From positions 25,787 through 89,786 of the forward strand of contig CAJUKM010000001.1 in assembly GCA_910587535.1 (NCBI GenBank): 64,000 bases of DNA, in the 5' to 3' direction. This document shows, in pieces, positions 1 to 8,314 of the stretch (position 1 is the stretch's first letter; the number at the start of each line of letters is the position of its first letter). The notes beneath the pieces are model-generated. The model was not told the origin of the DNA and made no database searches. It saw only the letters and a list, made by a program, of their open reading frames with translations. The DNA comes from an uncultured Bacilli bacterium (lineage in GTDB: Bacteria > Bacillota_I > Bacilli_A > RF39 > UBA660). The position numbers and the translations under genes were made by a program.

Positions 1-211
1 CTAGTTCGTTAGTCAAAGTCGTATAGTCTATCGGATGCTTACCTTCGTGTAAATCGAATATCGCCTCAAATATTTTTCTGTTAGCATCACTAAAGAACAT
101 ATCGGGTATTAGGTTTTCACATACTTTATCAGCAGCACTTGGCATCAATAGGCATGCACTTAGAACTGACATTTCAGCTTCTAGATTTTGTGGCATTTTT
201 CTATTAGCCAT
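1..211 (-). CDS. dnaB: Replicative DNA helicase DnaB (DnaC of B. subtilis), N-terminal part, cut by window edge
   Basis: The reverse strand encodes 70 codons starting MANRKMPQNLEAEMSVLSAC, which is the opening of the DnaB N-terminal helical domain (the PQNLEAE motif and the following 'D.F..D.NRKIFEAI' segment are characteristic). The RecA-like ATPase domain lies beyond the left edge. The start has a strong AGGAGGT Shine-Dalgarno a few bases upstream. It lies 11 bp downstream of rplI in the same direction, the usual Firmicutes rplI-dnaB order, so it is probably cotranscribed with it. It would be the hexameric fork helicase loaded at oriC. Confidence 0.9.
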   Translation of the reverse strand, partial: MANRKMPQNLEAEMSVLSACLLMPSAADKVCENLIPDMFFSDANRKIFEAIFDLHEGKHPIDYTTLTNEL

Positions 212-222
212 AAATTACCTCC

Positions 223-660
223 TTAGCAAATATGAACTTTTATTTTTGCGACTACTGTTTTATGAAGATTTAGTTTTATTTCATAAACTCCTAAGCTATC
301 TATTTTATTAGTTAAATCTATTTGCTTTTTATCTATATCAAATCCATTTTTTTTCAATTCTTCGCTAAGTTGTTTAGTAGAGACAGTTCCAAATAATCTA
401 CCATCTTTTCCAGATTTAAAGGTAAAACTGAAATGTGTTTTTTCGAGTTTATCTTTCATCTCTTTACAACGATTTATGAGTTCTTGTTCATCTTTTGCCT
501 TTTTATCGAGTTCATTTTCTAGAATGTTTTTACTCGTTTTAGTGTATGGAACTGCCAATCCTGTCTTTATTAAAAAGTTCTGTGCATATCCATCGCTGAC
601 GTCTATGATATCATCTTTTTTTCCTTGTTTTTTAACATCTTGTAATAGTATGACCTTCAT
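223..660 (-). CDS. rplI: 50S ribosomal protein L9
   Basis: 145-aa protein beginning MKVILLQDVKKQGKKDD, the conserved N-terminal 23S rRNA-binding domain of L9, followed by a long helix and the C-terminal domain. I chose the start at 660 because AGGAGATG lies just upstream and the L9 family begins there; an in-frame extension to 738 runs back through the promoter and is rejected. It has its own promoter (689-717) downstream of the rpsR terminator and probably transcribes on into dnaB. Confidence 0.95.
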   Translation of the reverse strand: MKVILLQDVKKQGKKDDIIDVSDGYAQNFLIKTGLAVPYTKTSKNILENELDKKAKDEQELINRCKEMKDKLEKTHFSFTFKSGKDGRLFGTVSTKQLSEELKKNGFDIDKKQIDLTNKIDSLGVYEIKLNLHKTVVAKIKVHIC

Positions 661-688
661 AAAGTCATCTCCTTTTTTTACTAGAAGT

Positions 689-717
689 ATTATAACAGAA
701 TATGAAGAAAAAATAAA
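689..717 (-). promoter_or_regulatory. Promoter for rplI-dnaB
   Basis: Minus strand: weak -35 TTTATT (712-717), 17-bp spacer, -10 TATAAT (689-694) preceded by TG as in extended -10 promoters. It lies about 30 bp before the rplI start and downstream of the rpsR terminator. Confidence 0.6.
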
Positions 718-738
718 CTTGTTTAGGTTTTTGCACAA

Positions 739-760
739 TAAAAAAAGACCTTCAAGTCTT
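739..760 (-). terminator. Intrinsic terminator of the rpsF-ssb-rpsR operon
   Basis: Minus strand hairpin AAGAC / GTCTT (745-760) followed by seven T residues; it overlaps the rpsR stop codon and separates this operon from rplI. Confidence 0.7.
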
Positions 761-974
761 ATTTTACAAAAGATATTAAAGCCATGAAGCGTGCTCTTTT
801 GATTTGTTCTGCAATGTGTCTTTGATGTCTAGCACATGCTCCGGTTTGTCTTCTAGGCATGATCTTTCCTTTTTCATTTATATATTTAGAAACGATCATC
901 ACGTCTTTATAGTCTACGCTTTTTCCAGCGCACATTTGACAAATCTTTTTCTTTTTGCGATAAAATTCTGCCAT
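759..974 (-). CDS. rpsR: 30S ribosomal protein S18
   Basis: 71-aa basic protein with the S18 pattern: KKKKICQMCAGK near the N-terminus, 'VDYKDV' and the C-terminal 'RRQTGACARHQRHIAEQIKRAR' type segment that binds 16S rRNA beside S6. Third gene of rpsF-ssb-rpsR, 20 bp after ssb. Length matches the family (70-80 aa). Confidence 0.96.
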   Translation of the reverse strand: MAEFYRKKKKICQMCAGKSVDYKDVMIVSKYINEKGKIMPRRQTGACARHQRHIAEQIKRARFMALISFVK

Positions 975-994
975 AGTATATTTCTCCCTTCTTT

Positions 995-1504
995 TTAGAA
1001 TGGTAGGTCGTCATCACTAAGTACTACTTCTTCACCGAAGTCTTTGAACGGATCTTCGCTTATATCTGTAGTATTAGGTGTACTAACTTCTTCTCCAGTA
1101 GGGAATGGAACGTCGTCTTCTAACATCGTACTAGCAGGTGCATCACCCATAGGTTCACTAGGTGTAAACGATGCACTATTGCCACTCGAAGAACGGCTTC
1201 CTAGGAATGTAACGTTATCAGCTATAACTTCAGTTACATATCTTCTCGTACCATCTTGAGCATCATAGCTTCTAGATTGTATTCTTCCTTCTATTCCTAC
1301 TAATGATCCCTTTGTACAGAATTTAGCGACATTCTCTGCCTGTCTTCTCCAAACGACTATGTTTATGAAATCTGCTATTCTTTCTCCATTTGCGTTTGGC
1401 ATTCTGTTTACTGCTACCGTAATACGTGTTGTCGCTATTCCATTCGGAGTAGTTCTAAGTTCAGGATCAGCAGTTAGTCTTCCTACTAAAATTGTTCTAT
1501 TCAT
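995..1504 (-). CDS. ssb: Single-stranded DNA-binding protein
   Basis: 169 aa. The N-terminal OB fold (about 1-105) starts MNRTILVGRLTADPELR and includes 'RITVAVNR' and 'FINIVVWRRQAEN'. A low-complexity linker rich in Ser/Thr/Glu follows, and the acidic tip ends SDDDLPF, the conserved peptide that recruits partner proteins. It lies between rpsF and rpsR as in most Firmicutes; coating of single-stranded DNA at the fork is its family role. Confidence 0.95.
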   Translation of the reverse strand: MNRTILVGRLTADPELRTTPNGIATTRITVAVNRMPNANGERIADFINIVVWRRQAENVAKFCTKGSLVGIEGRIQSRSYDAQDGTRRYVTEVIADNVTFLGSRSSSGNSASFTPSEPMGDAPASTMLEDDVPFPTGEEVSTPNTTDISEDPFKDFGEEVVLSDDDLPF

Positions 1505-1513
1505 AATAAACTC

Positions 1514-1804
1514 CTACTCTTCGTCTAATCTAATAATCATATGTCTTAAAATATTTTCATCTAATCCTAAGCGACGATCTAATTCTTTTATAGTTTCAGT
1601 TGTCGCATTAAAATTGATACAATAGTAAAAACCGTTAAGTTGATGTTTAATTTCATAGGCAAGTTTTTTTTGTCCCATGTCTTTGAAATTTGTAACTTCA
1701 CCGTTTTCGCTTACGATCATGTTTTTATAATTGTTCGCGATCGATGATGCTGCATCAGCTTCCATTGTAGTCTTAACTATGAACATCAATTCATATTTTC
1801 TCAT
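1514..1804 (-). CDS. rpsF: 30S ribosomal protein S6
   Basis: 96 aa, starting MRKYELMFIVKTTMEADA and with 'FNATTETIKELDRRLGLDENILRHMI', both typical of S6. It forms a heterodimer with S18, encoded two genes downstream. The start has an AGGAGGTG ribosome site. The 70-nt leader between it and the consensus promoter contains hairpins that may be an S6:S18-responsive element (see separate entry). Confidence 0.95.
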   Translation of the reverse strand: MRKYELMFIVKTTMEADAASSIANNYKNMIVSENGEVTNFKDMGQKKLAYEIKHQLNGFYYCINFNATTETIKELDRRLGLDENILRHMIIRLDEE

Positions 1805-1876
1805 AACTACACCTCCTTTTGGTCTATGCGGCTTTAGGTTAAACCCAAAGCAAAGAGATTCGGTGATCTCGAAGGT
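1805..1876 (-). promoter_or_regulatory. Candidate S6:S18-binding leader of rpsF mRNA
   Basis: Minus-strand 5'UTR between promoter and rpsF. I see a hairpin GAGAT-CACCGA-ATCTC carrying an exposed CCG, then a second imperfect stem CTTTGGGTT/AACCTAAAG followed by another CCG, then the AGGAGGTG ribosome site. rpsF leaders in many bacteria carry a CCG-bearing S6:S18 autoregulatory motif. Assignment to that family is inference from position and the CCG only. Confidence 0.4.
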
Positions 1877-1905
1877 ATTATAGCAAATGGGGTATGTTAT
1901 GTCAA
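1877..1905 (-). promoter_or_regulatory. Consensus sigma-A promoter of rpsF-ssb-rpsR
   Basis: Minus strand -35 TTGACA (1900-1905), 17-bp spacer, -10 TATAAT (1877-1882): a perfect housekeeping promoter 72 bp ahead of rpsF. Confidence 0.88.
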
Positions 1906-1927
1906 ACAGTAATATGTCATATTTCGG

Positions 1928-2986
1928 TTAGATTTTTACTTTTAAAAGATGGGCATTATTGATGGTAAGAGTGCTATATAGGAATATGACATCGGCTTTT
2001 TTAAAGTCTACTAGGGGTTCCATTTTTTCGATGTCGCCATATCTTAAATCTATCAAAGTTATCTTCTTGTAGTAAGGCAATAAGAGAGGCGCCAGACTGC
2101 TTGCGAAGGAGTCTCTAAAAATTATCAATTCTTTTTCAGGTGCATTATGATTTTCTATCGTCAAAAGCGAACTCGGTCCATTTAAGAATACGTCATAAGA
2201 GTCGACGCTTCCAAGTTTTTCTTCATTATAAATTCTATTCGTTTTGTGTTCTAGATGTTCGACTTTTGCGTTTTCGATATTTTTATCTATATAGTAGTTT
2301 AGCGTATCTCGCCTAGAAGGATGAGGTATTTTGGAATAGGAAGACCCACGAAAGTCGGCATAACTCTTTTTTGTATAATTTCTATCTTCGTATTTGAAGT
2401 CTAAATACCGTGATAGATAATTAACTATCTTAAAATAGGATTCTTGTTTTATATGTATATCCGTTTTGAAGTAATCATCTAATTTAAGTTTATCAAAGAT
2501 ATCGATGTAGTTTATATCTAATTGACCCGTAATTCTTGAAGCCAAAGCTTTATAATCGATAGTCAACACATTTTCATCTAGAAAGTAGGCTTTGTCAGGA
2601 ATTATAGAATAGAAAACGTTGCTTTCTTCGAGATATTCGTTTTTAATCTTTTTTATTTTTTTTATAAAGGCATCGACATTCTTCCAATCGAGCGGATAAT
2701 TTTTTTCTATTATATAATCTTCATATATGTAGGCATCGTTATATTCGCCGTTTAAAAGAAGATTTCTTCGATAAAAACTGTTTAACGCTAGGAAACTATC
2801 TCTTTTTACGAACTGATCTGTCATATAGTCGTCGACGTTATCTAAGAAATCTTTTTTAAGTTCTTCTTTAGTCGTAAGTTTTCTCCTTTCAAAAAAACTC
2901 GTTTCACGATTTTCTAGAAACAAAAAACTTATCGATATTGTGCTCAAAGTGGCCAAGAATATTGATGCTAATATTTTATCTTTCAT
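1928..2986 (-). CDS. DHHW/AlgX-like protein partnered with MBOAT O-acyltransferase
   Basis: 352 aa with one N-terminal membrane segment (about 7-25), then an extracytoplasmic domain. The SGNH-type nucleophile region is visible as IIFRDSFASSLAP (about 288-300). Near residue 195 is TDIHIKQ, in the place where relatives have the namesake TDHHW. It lies 2 bp after the MBOAT gene, the usual arrangement for two-part systems that transfer acyl groups from cytoplasm to an exported glycan or other envelope acceptor. The acceptor cannot be told from sequence. The replaced DHHW motif is odd and may mean altered activity. Confidence 0.7.
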   Translation of the reverse strand: MKDKILASIFLATLSTISISFLFLENRETSFFERRKLTTKEELKKDFLDNVDDYMTDQFVKRDSFLALNSFYRRNLLLNGEYNDAYIYEDYIIEKNYPLDWKNVDAFIKKIKKIKNEYLEESNVFYSIIPDKAYFLDENVLTIDYKALASRITGQLDINYIDIFDKLKLDDYFKTDIHIKQESYFKIVNYLSRYLDFKYEDRNYTKKSYADFRGSSYSKIPHPSRRDTLNYYIDKNIENAKVEHLEHKTNRIYNEEKLGSVDSYDVFLNGPSSLLTIENHNAPEKELIIFRDSFASSLAPLLLPYYKKITLIDLRYGDIEKMEPLVDFKKADVIFLYSTLTINNAHLLKVKI

Positions 2987-2988
2987 GT

Positions 2989-4365
2989 CTAAAACCTAAA
3001 ATATATAAACGGCTTAAATGAGTCGGAAAGAATAGATGCAATAGATAGGAAGAATATTGACATCAAAAATATGAGTTCTAAAGCGTCTATGCCGTTTTTC
3101 AATTTTCCTTTCTGTAATTTTTTAAGTGTCTCTTTTATGTGTGGACCTATTCCTAGTAAAGAAATTGCGATGATCCCTATCATATTTTTAAGGTAGTAGA
3201 GAGTATTATGATTTATAAATTTTACTCCGACTCCAAACATTCCTTTTAAACTTGTCGATAGAGTTCGTAGGTCTGTTGTATTAAATATAACAAAGCTTAT
3301 GAGAATTATAAATGGTGTAAAAAAGTTCATAATTTTAGATAGTTTCTTTCTTTTTTTATTCAATAATTTTTCGACAGTTAGAAAGATCGCAAAGTAAACT
3401 CCCCATATCACAAAATTCCAACTTGCTCCATGCCATAAACCTGTAAGGGTCCAAACGACGAAGATGTTAAATATATTTCTCAATGCCGAACATCTACTTC
3501 CTCCTAGAGGTATATATACGTAGTCTTTGAAAAAGCTTGAAAGTGACATGTGCCATCTTCTCCAGAAGTCCGTTATCGATCTCGCGATTAAAGGGTAATC
3601 GAAGTTTTCTTTAAAGTCGAAGCCTATCATTTTACCCAAACCTATTGCCATGTCTGAGTATCCCGAAAAGTCGTAGTATATTTGTAGTGTAGTGAGTATA
3701 GCGACTAACCAGTAAGATATGAATGTTTGTTCACTCATCGATATCGCTCTCATAGAACTAAAAAGGACGTCCGCGATTAAAACTTTTTTTGCTAACCCTA
3801 TTATAAATCTTCTGACTCCGCTTCCAAATTTCGCAAAGTCTATTTTCTTCGCTTTTAAGTCTTCATCGATATTTTTATATCGGACTATCGGTCCAGCGAC
3901 TAGTTGTGGAAATAGCGCTATATAAGTTGCATAGTTTAATAAATTTTTTTCACACGTAACTTGTTTTCTATAAACGTCTATTAAGTAACTCAAATTTTGA
4001 AAGGTAAAAAAACTGATTCCTAAAGGTAGAACGATGTTTGGAATACTGATTTCGGTTTTAAATATATTTTCGACGTTATCTATAAAAAAGTTAGTGTATT
4101 TAAAGTAACCTAAGCAACCGAGGTTTATCAGTATTCCTATAGTGAGCAAAATTTTTTTGTTTTTGTCATTCATCATTCTCGTTAGGAAATAGTTAAGAGC
4201 GCAACTCGCTAGCAAAAGTAAAACGTATTCTCTTTCTCCAAAGAAGTAGAAAAATAAACTGTATAGTAAGAGTGTGACATTCTTAAACTTTGAGGGCGTT
4301 AAAAAGTAGCACAGAAGAAATATAGGCAAAAAAAAGAAGAGAAAAACTATACTAGAAAATACCAT
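2989..4365 (-). CDS. MBOAT family membrane-bound O-acyltransferase (AlgI/DltB-like)
   Basis: 458 aa, strongly hydrophobic with about ten or more membrane segments. Family motifs are all present: YYDFSGYSDMAIG (230-242), DFWRRWHMSLS (266-276) and GLWHGASWNF (309-318) with the catalytic His near 312. It should pass an acyl group across the membrane to the DHHW partner encoded immediately downstream. It could equally be called PatA/AlgI-like; D-alanylation (DltB) is unlikely because no dltA/C/D genes are nearby. Confidence 0.85.
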   Translation of the reverse strand: MVFSSIVFLFFFLPIFLLCYFLTPSKFKNVTLLLYSLFFYFFGEREYVLLLLASCALNYFLTRMMNDKNKKILLTIGILINLGCLGYFKYTNFFIDNVENIFKTEISIPNIVLPLGISFFTFQNLSYLIDVYRKQVTCEKNLLNYATYIALFPQLVAGPIVRYKNIDEDLKAKKIDFAKFGSGVRRFIIGLAKKVLIADVLFSSMRAISMSEQTFISYWLVAILTTLQIYYDFSGYSDMAIGLGKMIGFDFKENFDYPLIARSITDFWRRWHMSLSSFFKDYVYIPLGGSRCSALRNIFNIFVVWTLTGLWHGASWNFVIWGVYFAIFLTVEKLLNKKRKKLSKIMNFFTPFIILISFVIFNTTDLRTLSTSLKGMFGVGVKFINHNTLYYLKNMIGIIAISLLGIGPHIKETLKKLQKGKLKNGIDALELIFLMSIFFLSIASILSDSFKPFIYFRF

Positions 4366-4384
4366 AGAAATTCCTCCTTTTTAA

Positions 4385-4834
4385 TCATTCTAAATTTTCA
4401 AAGTTTTCTTTTATCTTTGGAGCTAAGTCGTTAGACATTATCAACACGACTAGATCGCCTTTCGATAAAACGTAAGTATTTTCTGCCTCCACACAGATCC
4501 ATTTTCTAGGGTCTGCATTAGCTTCAATATCTTCGACAGCTTTTTCTGCATCTTTAGGATCGTTGAGCCTTATTAAAACTACTGAATGTGCCGTACTGCT
4601 CATCGCTTCACTAGCGATTGCTTCTTTGTAATCCACATCGGCAAATGCATAGTATTTAAAGTTCTCGTCATTCAGTTCAGTATTGTTCATCATCGCTAAT
4701 GCTTCACTGTCGATCCCTTCGTAAAGTTTTTCCATTATGTCTGGAAGACTTCCTTCGATATTCTTCTCCTTGGAACATCCCATTATCGATAACGATAATA
4801 CTAAGATACATAATAAACAAAAAATCTTTTTCAT
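4385..4834 (-). CDS. DUF4358 family lipoprotein
   Basis: 149 aa with a lipoprotein signal: MKKIFCLLCILVLSLSIMGC, predicted lipidation at Cys20. The rest is a small acidic extracellular domain of the DUF4358 type ('LYEGIDSEA' start, 'SSTAHSVVLIRL' core). DUF4358 lipoproteins often sit beside MBOAT/DHHW genes in clostridia, which fits here (19 bp upstream of the MBOAT gene, same strand). A role in the same envelope acylation system is inference. Confidence 0.7.
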   Translation of the reverse strand: MKKIFCLLCILVLSLSIMGCSKEKNIEGSLPDIMEKLYEGIDSEALAMMNNTELNDENFKYYAFADVDYKEAIASEAMSSTAHSVVLIRLNDPKDAEKAVEDIEANADPRKWICVEAENTYVLSKGDLVVLIMSNDLAPKIKENFENLE

Positions 4835-4873
4835 AATTTTACACTCCTTATGTTAAAGTATATCATTTTTCTG

Positions 4874-4899
4874 AAAAAAAAACTAGCCAATTAGCTAGT
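4874..4899 (-). terminator. Intrinsic terminator after the AbgT gene
   Basis: Minus strand stem ACTAGC/GCTAGT (4882-4899) followed by a run of T residues. It separates the transporter gene from the downstream lipoprotein-MBOAT-DHHW genes. Confidence 0.75.
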
Positions 4900-4905
4900 C
4901 TATTT

Positions 4906-6441
4906 TTATAAAATCGCACTTGTTCCTACACCGAATGGTATGCCTAGAACGTATAATACGATTAGAACAGATATCCACAATATAGCTGTTACTCCAGCAT
5001 AAGGTGTTATGTTTTTAATTGATCCGAGTAAACTTATCGGTTTGTCTCCTTCGCTATATTCGTCTAGAAATGCTAAGTACACAACGAAATAAGCCATGAT
5101 CGGAGTCAATCCATATGCAACACACTCACTTGCACGGAATACCAGCTGTGAAAATTCAGCAGTCATTCCAGCATTCATGAATACAGGTACTAGTACACCG
5201 CTCAATATAGCCCATGCCGATATAGGCGAAGGGAGAACTAGTGTTACAAATATACAGAGTACAAAACTTATCGCAATAAGAGGTATTCCCGTCATATTCG
5301 TTCCAGATATAAAGTTTCCGATTAGTGCTGTTAAAACTGTTCCTATATTTGTCGCTTTGAATATCGCTATGAACATTGAAGCAAAAAATATCAGAACCAA
5401 TGTCTTACCTATTCCATCTAGCGAATGACCTAAGAAGGAACATATATCTTGGTTGTTTTTGATAGTCTTCGCTCCTATTCCGTAGAAAAGTCCACAAAGG
5501 AAGAAGAATATCGTCGTTACAAATACAAATCCTTGATTAAAAAATGAATTGTAACCGAAGAGTTTATCGATATATAACGTCTGACTATAGTCTAGTAAGT
5601 TTCCTGAAAAAGGTAGTCCTGGAATTATGTTGTATACGAATATGAGTATGTATATTAATCCTACTGTCAAGCTTAAAGCTAAACCACGTTTTTTCTTTTT
5701 GTCCAAGTAGAACTCTTCCTTTTCTTCTTCTACTTCATATTTCCCTAAACGAGGAATTATTATCTTTTCAGTTATACTCGCTACGGCAAGAGCCATGATG
5801 ATAGTAAGTAGTATCATTATAAAGATGAAGGCAAAGTTACTAATGCTGTAACTCGCATCGAGGGATGAGGCTGCCAGCCCTGTATATCCTATCATAGAGG
5901 CATCTATAGAGCTCATAAATATATTTATTCCAGTTCCACAGGTTATTCCTGCAAAAGCCATAATGATGCCCGCTTTCGGATTTCGATGCCCGTATTTAAA
6001 ACACAGTGCGCTTATAGGGATCAAGATAATGAAACTCATGTCTCCTATGATACTAGCTAAAACTGCTAAGAAGGACAAGATTATTGTCACCCTGTATTTA
6101 CTAGCCTTTTTGGTCACTAGAGTAAAGAAGGCTTCTAAGAATCCACTTTTGTCCATTATTCCGATTCCTATAAGTGTTATTAGCATCATACTTAGTGGTG
6201 CAAAAGATACGAAATTCGACACTGTTGTTCTAAATATCAATTTGATTCCCGATAGACTAAGTAATGATTTTACCATTACGTTCGTCGTGTCTAAATCTCC
6301 TCTTATGGTATTTATGGAATTATAATCGGCTGAAAGACCGATAGCACCTAAAATGCCACTTAAAAGAATGGTTATTATAATCAGTATTACAAATGCCATA
6401 ATTGGATGTAATACTATTCTTTCCTTTTTTTTACGTACCAC
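4906..6441 (-). CDS. AbgT family transporter (p-aminobenzoyl-glutamate/antimetabolite type)
   Basis: 511-aa polytopic membrane protein with about a dozen hydrophobic segments. It opens RIVLHPIMAFVILIIITILLS and has the family region 'FAPLSMMLITLIGIGIMDKSG' and the late 'ASECVAYGLTPIMAYF' segment. AbgT members either import p-aminobenzoyl-glutamate or export sulfonamides using cation gradients; sequence alone does not decide. Its start overlaps the end of the DUF951 gene by 11 bp, so the two are translationally linked. Confidence 0.8.
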   Translation of the reverse strand: MVRKKKERIVLHPIMAFVILIIITILLSGILGAIGLSADYNSINTIRGDLDTTNVMVKSLLSLSGIKLIFRTTVSNFVSFAPLSMMLITLIGIGIMDKSGFLEAFFTLVTKKASKYRVTIILSFLAVLASIIGDMSFIILIPISALCFKYGHRNPKAGIIMAFAGITCGTGINIFMSSIDASMIGYTGLAASSLDASYSISNFAFIFIMILLTIIMALAVASITEKIIIPRLGKYEVEEEKEEFYLDKKKKRGLALSLTVGLIYILIFVYNIIPGLPFSGNLLDYSQTLYIDKLFGYNSFFNQGFVFVTTIFFFLCGLFYGIGAKTIKNNQDICSFLGHSLDGIGKTLVLIFFASMFIAIFKATNIGTVLTALIGNFISGTNMTGIPLIAISFVLCIFVTLVLPSPISAWAILSGVLVPVFMNAGMTAEFSQLVFRASECVAYGLTPIMAYFVVYLAFLDEYSEGDKPISLLGSIKNITPYAGVTAILWISVLIVLYVLGIPFGVGTSAIL

Positions 6442-6631
6442 TTACGGTCACCTTCTTCTTCATTTTTTTGTTGAATTGTAGTCGATCCATCATTATCTCG
6501 TGATTGCAGCCGGTACATTTGAGTTTTAAATCTACTCCCAATCTCGTTATTTCCCATATTTTACATCCACATGCATGTGGTTTTTTCATTTCGACTAAAT
6601 CTCCCAAATCGATTTTACTTTGATTTTGCAT
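6431..6631 (-). CDS. DUF951 family small protein (YyzM-like)
   Basis: 66 aa starting MQNQSKIDLGDLVEMKKPHACG. It has four cysteines in a zinc-ribbon-like pattern (CGCKIWE ... CTGCNHEIMM), all DUF951 hallmarks. I chose the start at 6631 because GGAGGT lies 5 bp upstream; the longer frame reads back inside the MscS gene. The first 17 bp overlap the MscS gene and the end overlaps the AbgT start. DUF951 genes commonly lie between mscS-like and parB or ychF genes in Firmicutes. Molecular function is unknown. Confidence 0.75.
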   Translation of the reverse strand: MQNQSKIDLGDLVEMKKPHACGCKIWEITRLGVDLKLKCTGCNHEIMMDRLQFNKKMKKKVTVSGT

Positions 6632-7424
6632 TGTGGACCTCCACCTGATCATACGGAATCTTAATGTCATTTTCGTCATACTTCATTTTTATCAGGCGCA
6701 AAATATCTCTTCTGTATTGCCATACTTTTCCTGGACTACAGTAAATTCTTATGCCGTAATCGACGCTTGAAGAGTTGAGTTCGACAACCCCTATGTATTC
6801 AGTTTTTTCTTTATCCATCGTATCCCATGTACGTATCTCTTCAACTAACTCGCTCAAGATTGCTTCGACTTTCTCGACTTTTTCTTCGTATGCAGTCGGT
6901 GCCAATATGAGATTAGACGCCTTCTTTTGAGATAGATTAATTATTTCTGAGATGTTTCTGTTAGCAACTATTTTGACCTCGCCATCTACACTCATGATCT
7001 TAGTCGTCTTCAAACCGAATTCTATTACTTGTCCTGTAAAGCCTTCATAATTAACGTAATCTCCTATCACAAAGTAATTGTCCATTATGATTACAGATCC
7101 GCTGATGACATCTTTTAATGTATCTTGAAATGACAATGCTCCAACTGCAGAAGCGATACCTAGTGAGGCTACAAGAGAGTTGACGTTTATACCGAACATG
7201 TCTAAAATGCAGATCAGCGCTATAGCAAATATCAAAGTCTTCATGATATTTTTTAAAAGTTCTGTCACCGTCTTTTTCTTTTTACGTTCGTAGTCAGTCT
7301 TCGCTTTTGTCAAAGAGTGATCTATTAAAAAATTGACGACTTTATATGCGATGTAAGCAAGAATAATAGTGGCAAGAGTTCCTATGATCTCCTTTTTTAG
7401 AATAAACCCTAAAAATTTTTCCAT
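6615..7424 (-). CDS. Small-conductance mechanosensitive ion channel, MscS family
   Basis: 269 aa. Two or three N-terminal membrane helices end in the pore-lining segment ('LVASLGIASAVGALSFQDTL'). The conserved beta domain 'DNYFVIGDYVNYEGFTGQVIEFG' and the C-terminal alpha/beta domain follow. It is a turgor-release channel by family. It lies 2 bp after parB and overlaps DUF951, so parA-parB-mscS-DUF951-abgT looks like one transcription unit. Confidence 0.88.
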   Translation of the reverse strand: MEKFLGFILKKEIIGTLATIILAYIAYKVVNFLIDHSLTKAKTDYERKKKKTVTELLKNIMKTLIFAIALICILDMFGINVNSLVASLGIASAVGALSFQDTLKDVISGSVIIMDNYFVIGDYVNYEGFTGQVIEFGLKTTKIMSVDGEVKIVANRNISEIINLSQKKASNLILAPTAYEEKVEKVEAILSELVEEIRTWDTMDKEKTEYIGVVELNSSSVDYGIRIYCSPGKVWQYRRDILRLIKMKYDENDIKIPYDQVEVHNAKSK

Positions 7425-7426
7425 TT

Positions 7427-8314
7427 TTATTCACCATCCACGTCGATGTCGATTATCTCTAATATGCGCGCTAAGTCTTCATCGCTATCAAAAGGTATGG
7501 TAACTTTTTTCGAAGATATCGTTACTCTCGTTCCGATTTTTTCTCGCATAGCATTTTCGTATACCGAATAGATCCTATTTAATGGAACTACCCTAGTTAC
7601 TTTATGTCTCTTGACAATATCGTCACCCTTGCTTATAGCTTCTAATTCTCGCACACTCAAACCGTTATTTATTACTTTGTATGCTAGGGCAGTGATGTAT
7701 TCTGGGTCTTCCATTTTACTCAGTATTTTGGCGTGAGCCATACTCAACTGTCCTCTTGCAACGAGTCTTTTTACCTCTTCAGGTAAGTTTACTAATCCTA
7801 AGACATTTGTAATATAGCTTCTGCTTTTACTAACTCTTTTGGCTAGTTCTTCTTGAGTGCAATAGGTGTTTTTAATAATTTTGTCATAGGCTTCTGCTTC
7901 TTCAATCGGGTTTAAATCTTCCCTTTGGATATTTTCTAGAAGCGCTATTTCCATCATCTCTTGATCGGTGTATTCTTTTACTATTGCTGGAATTTCTGTA
8001 TACCCTGCCAATTTTGCAGCTTTAGTTCTTCTCTCACCTGCAACTAATTCATATCCTTTGATACTTTTTTTAACTATGATGGGCTGAAATAATCCGTGTT
8101 CTTTAATAGAATCAGCCAATTCTTGAAGTTTTTCTTCGTCGAAATAAATTCGGGGCTGAAACGGATTGCTTCTAATTTCGGATATGGGAATGTTTTGGAT
8201 ATCTTTTTCCGTAGCAGACTCTATTATCTCTTTCTCGACTGTATCGAAGTTGATATTTTCGCTGTTAAAAAGTTGTTCTAATCCTTTACCTAAAGCTTTT
8301 CTTTTAGTTTCCAT
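7427..8314 (-). CDS. parB: Chromosome partitioning protein ParB (Spo0J)
   Basis: 295 aa. Residues 40-130 form the CTP-binding domain, with the GERRTKAA box at 93-100 and 'ENIQREDLNPIEEAEAY'. A helix-turn-helix follows ('TQEELAKRVSKSRSYITNVL'), then the C-terminal dimerisation segment. This is the clamp that loads on parS; five parS sites are present at 42.35-43.04 kb. It overlaps parA by 11 bp. It differs from the second ParB-like protein (noc, 60749-61858), which has the Noc-type C-terminus. Confidence 0.93.
   Translation of the reverse strand: METKRKALGKGLEQLFNSENINFDTVEKEIIESATEKDIQNIPISEIRSNPFQPRIYFDEEKLQELADSIKEHGLFQPIIVKKSIKGYELVAGERRTKAAKLAGYTEIPAIVKEYTDQEMMEIALLENIQREDLNPIEEAEAYDKIIKNTYCTQEELAKRVSKSRSYITNVLGLVNLPEEVKRLVARGQLSMAHAKILSKMEDPEYITALAYKVINNGLSVRELEAISKGDDIVKRHKVTRVVPLNRIYSVYENAMREKIGTRVTISSKKVTIPFDSDEDLARILEIIDIDVDGE

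Noticed and set aside
661..738. N-terminal extension of rplI
   Set aside because: It overlaps the rplI promoter and L9 proteins start at MKVILL.
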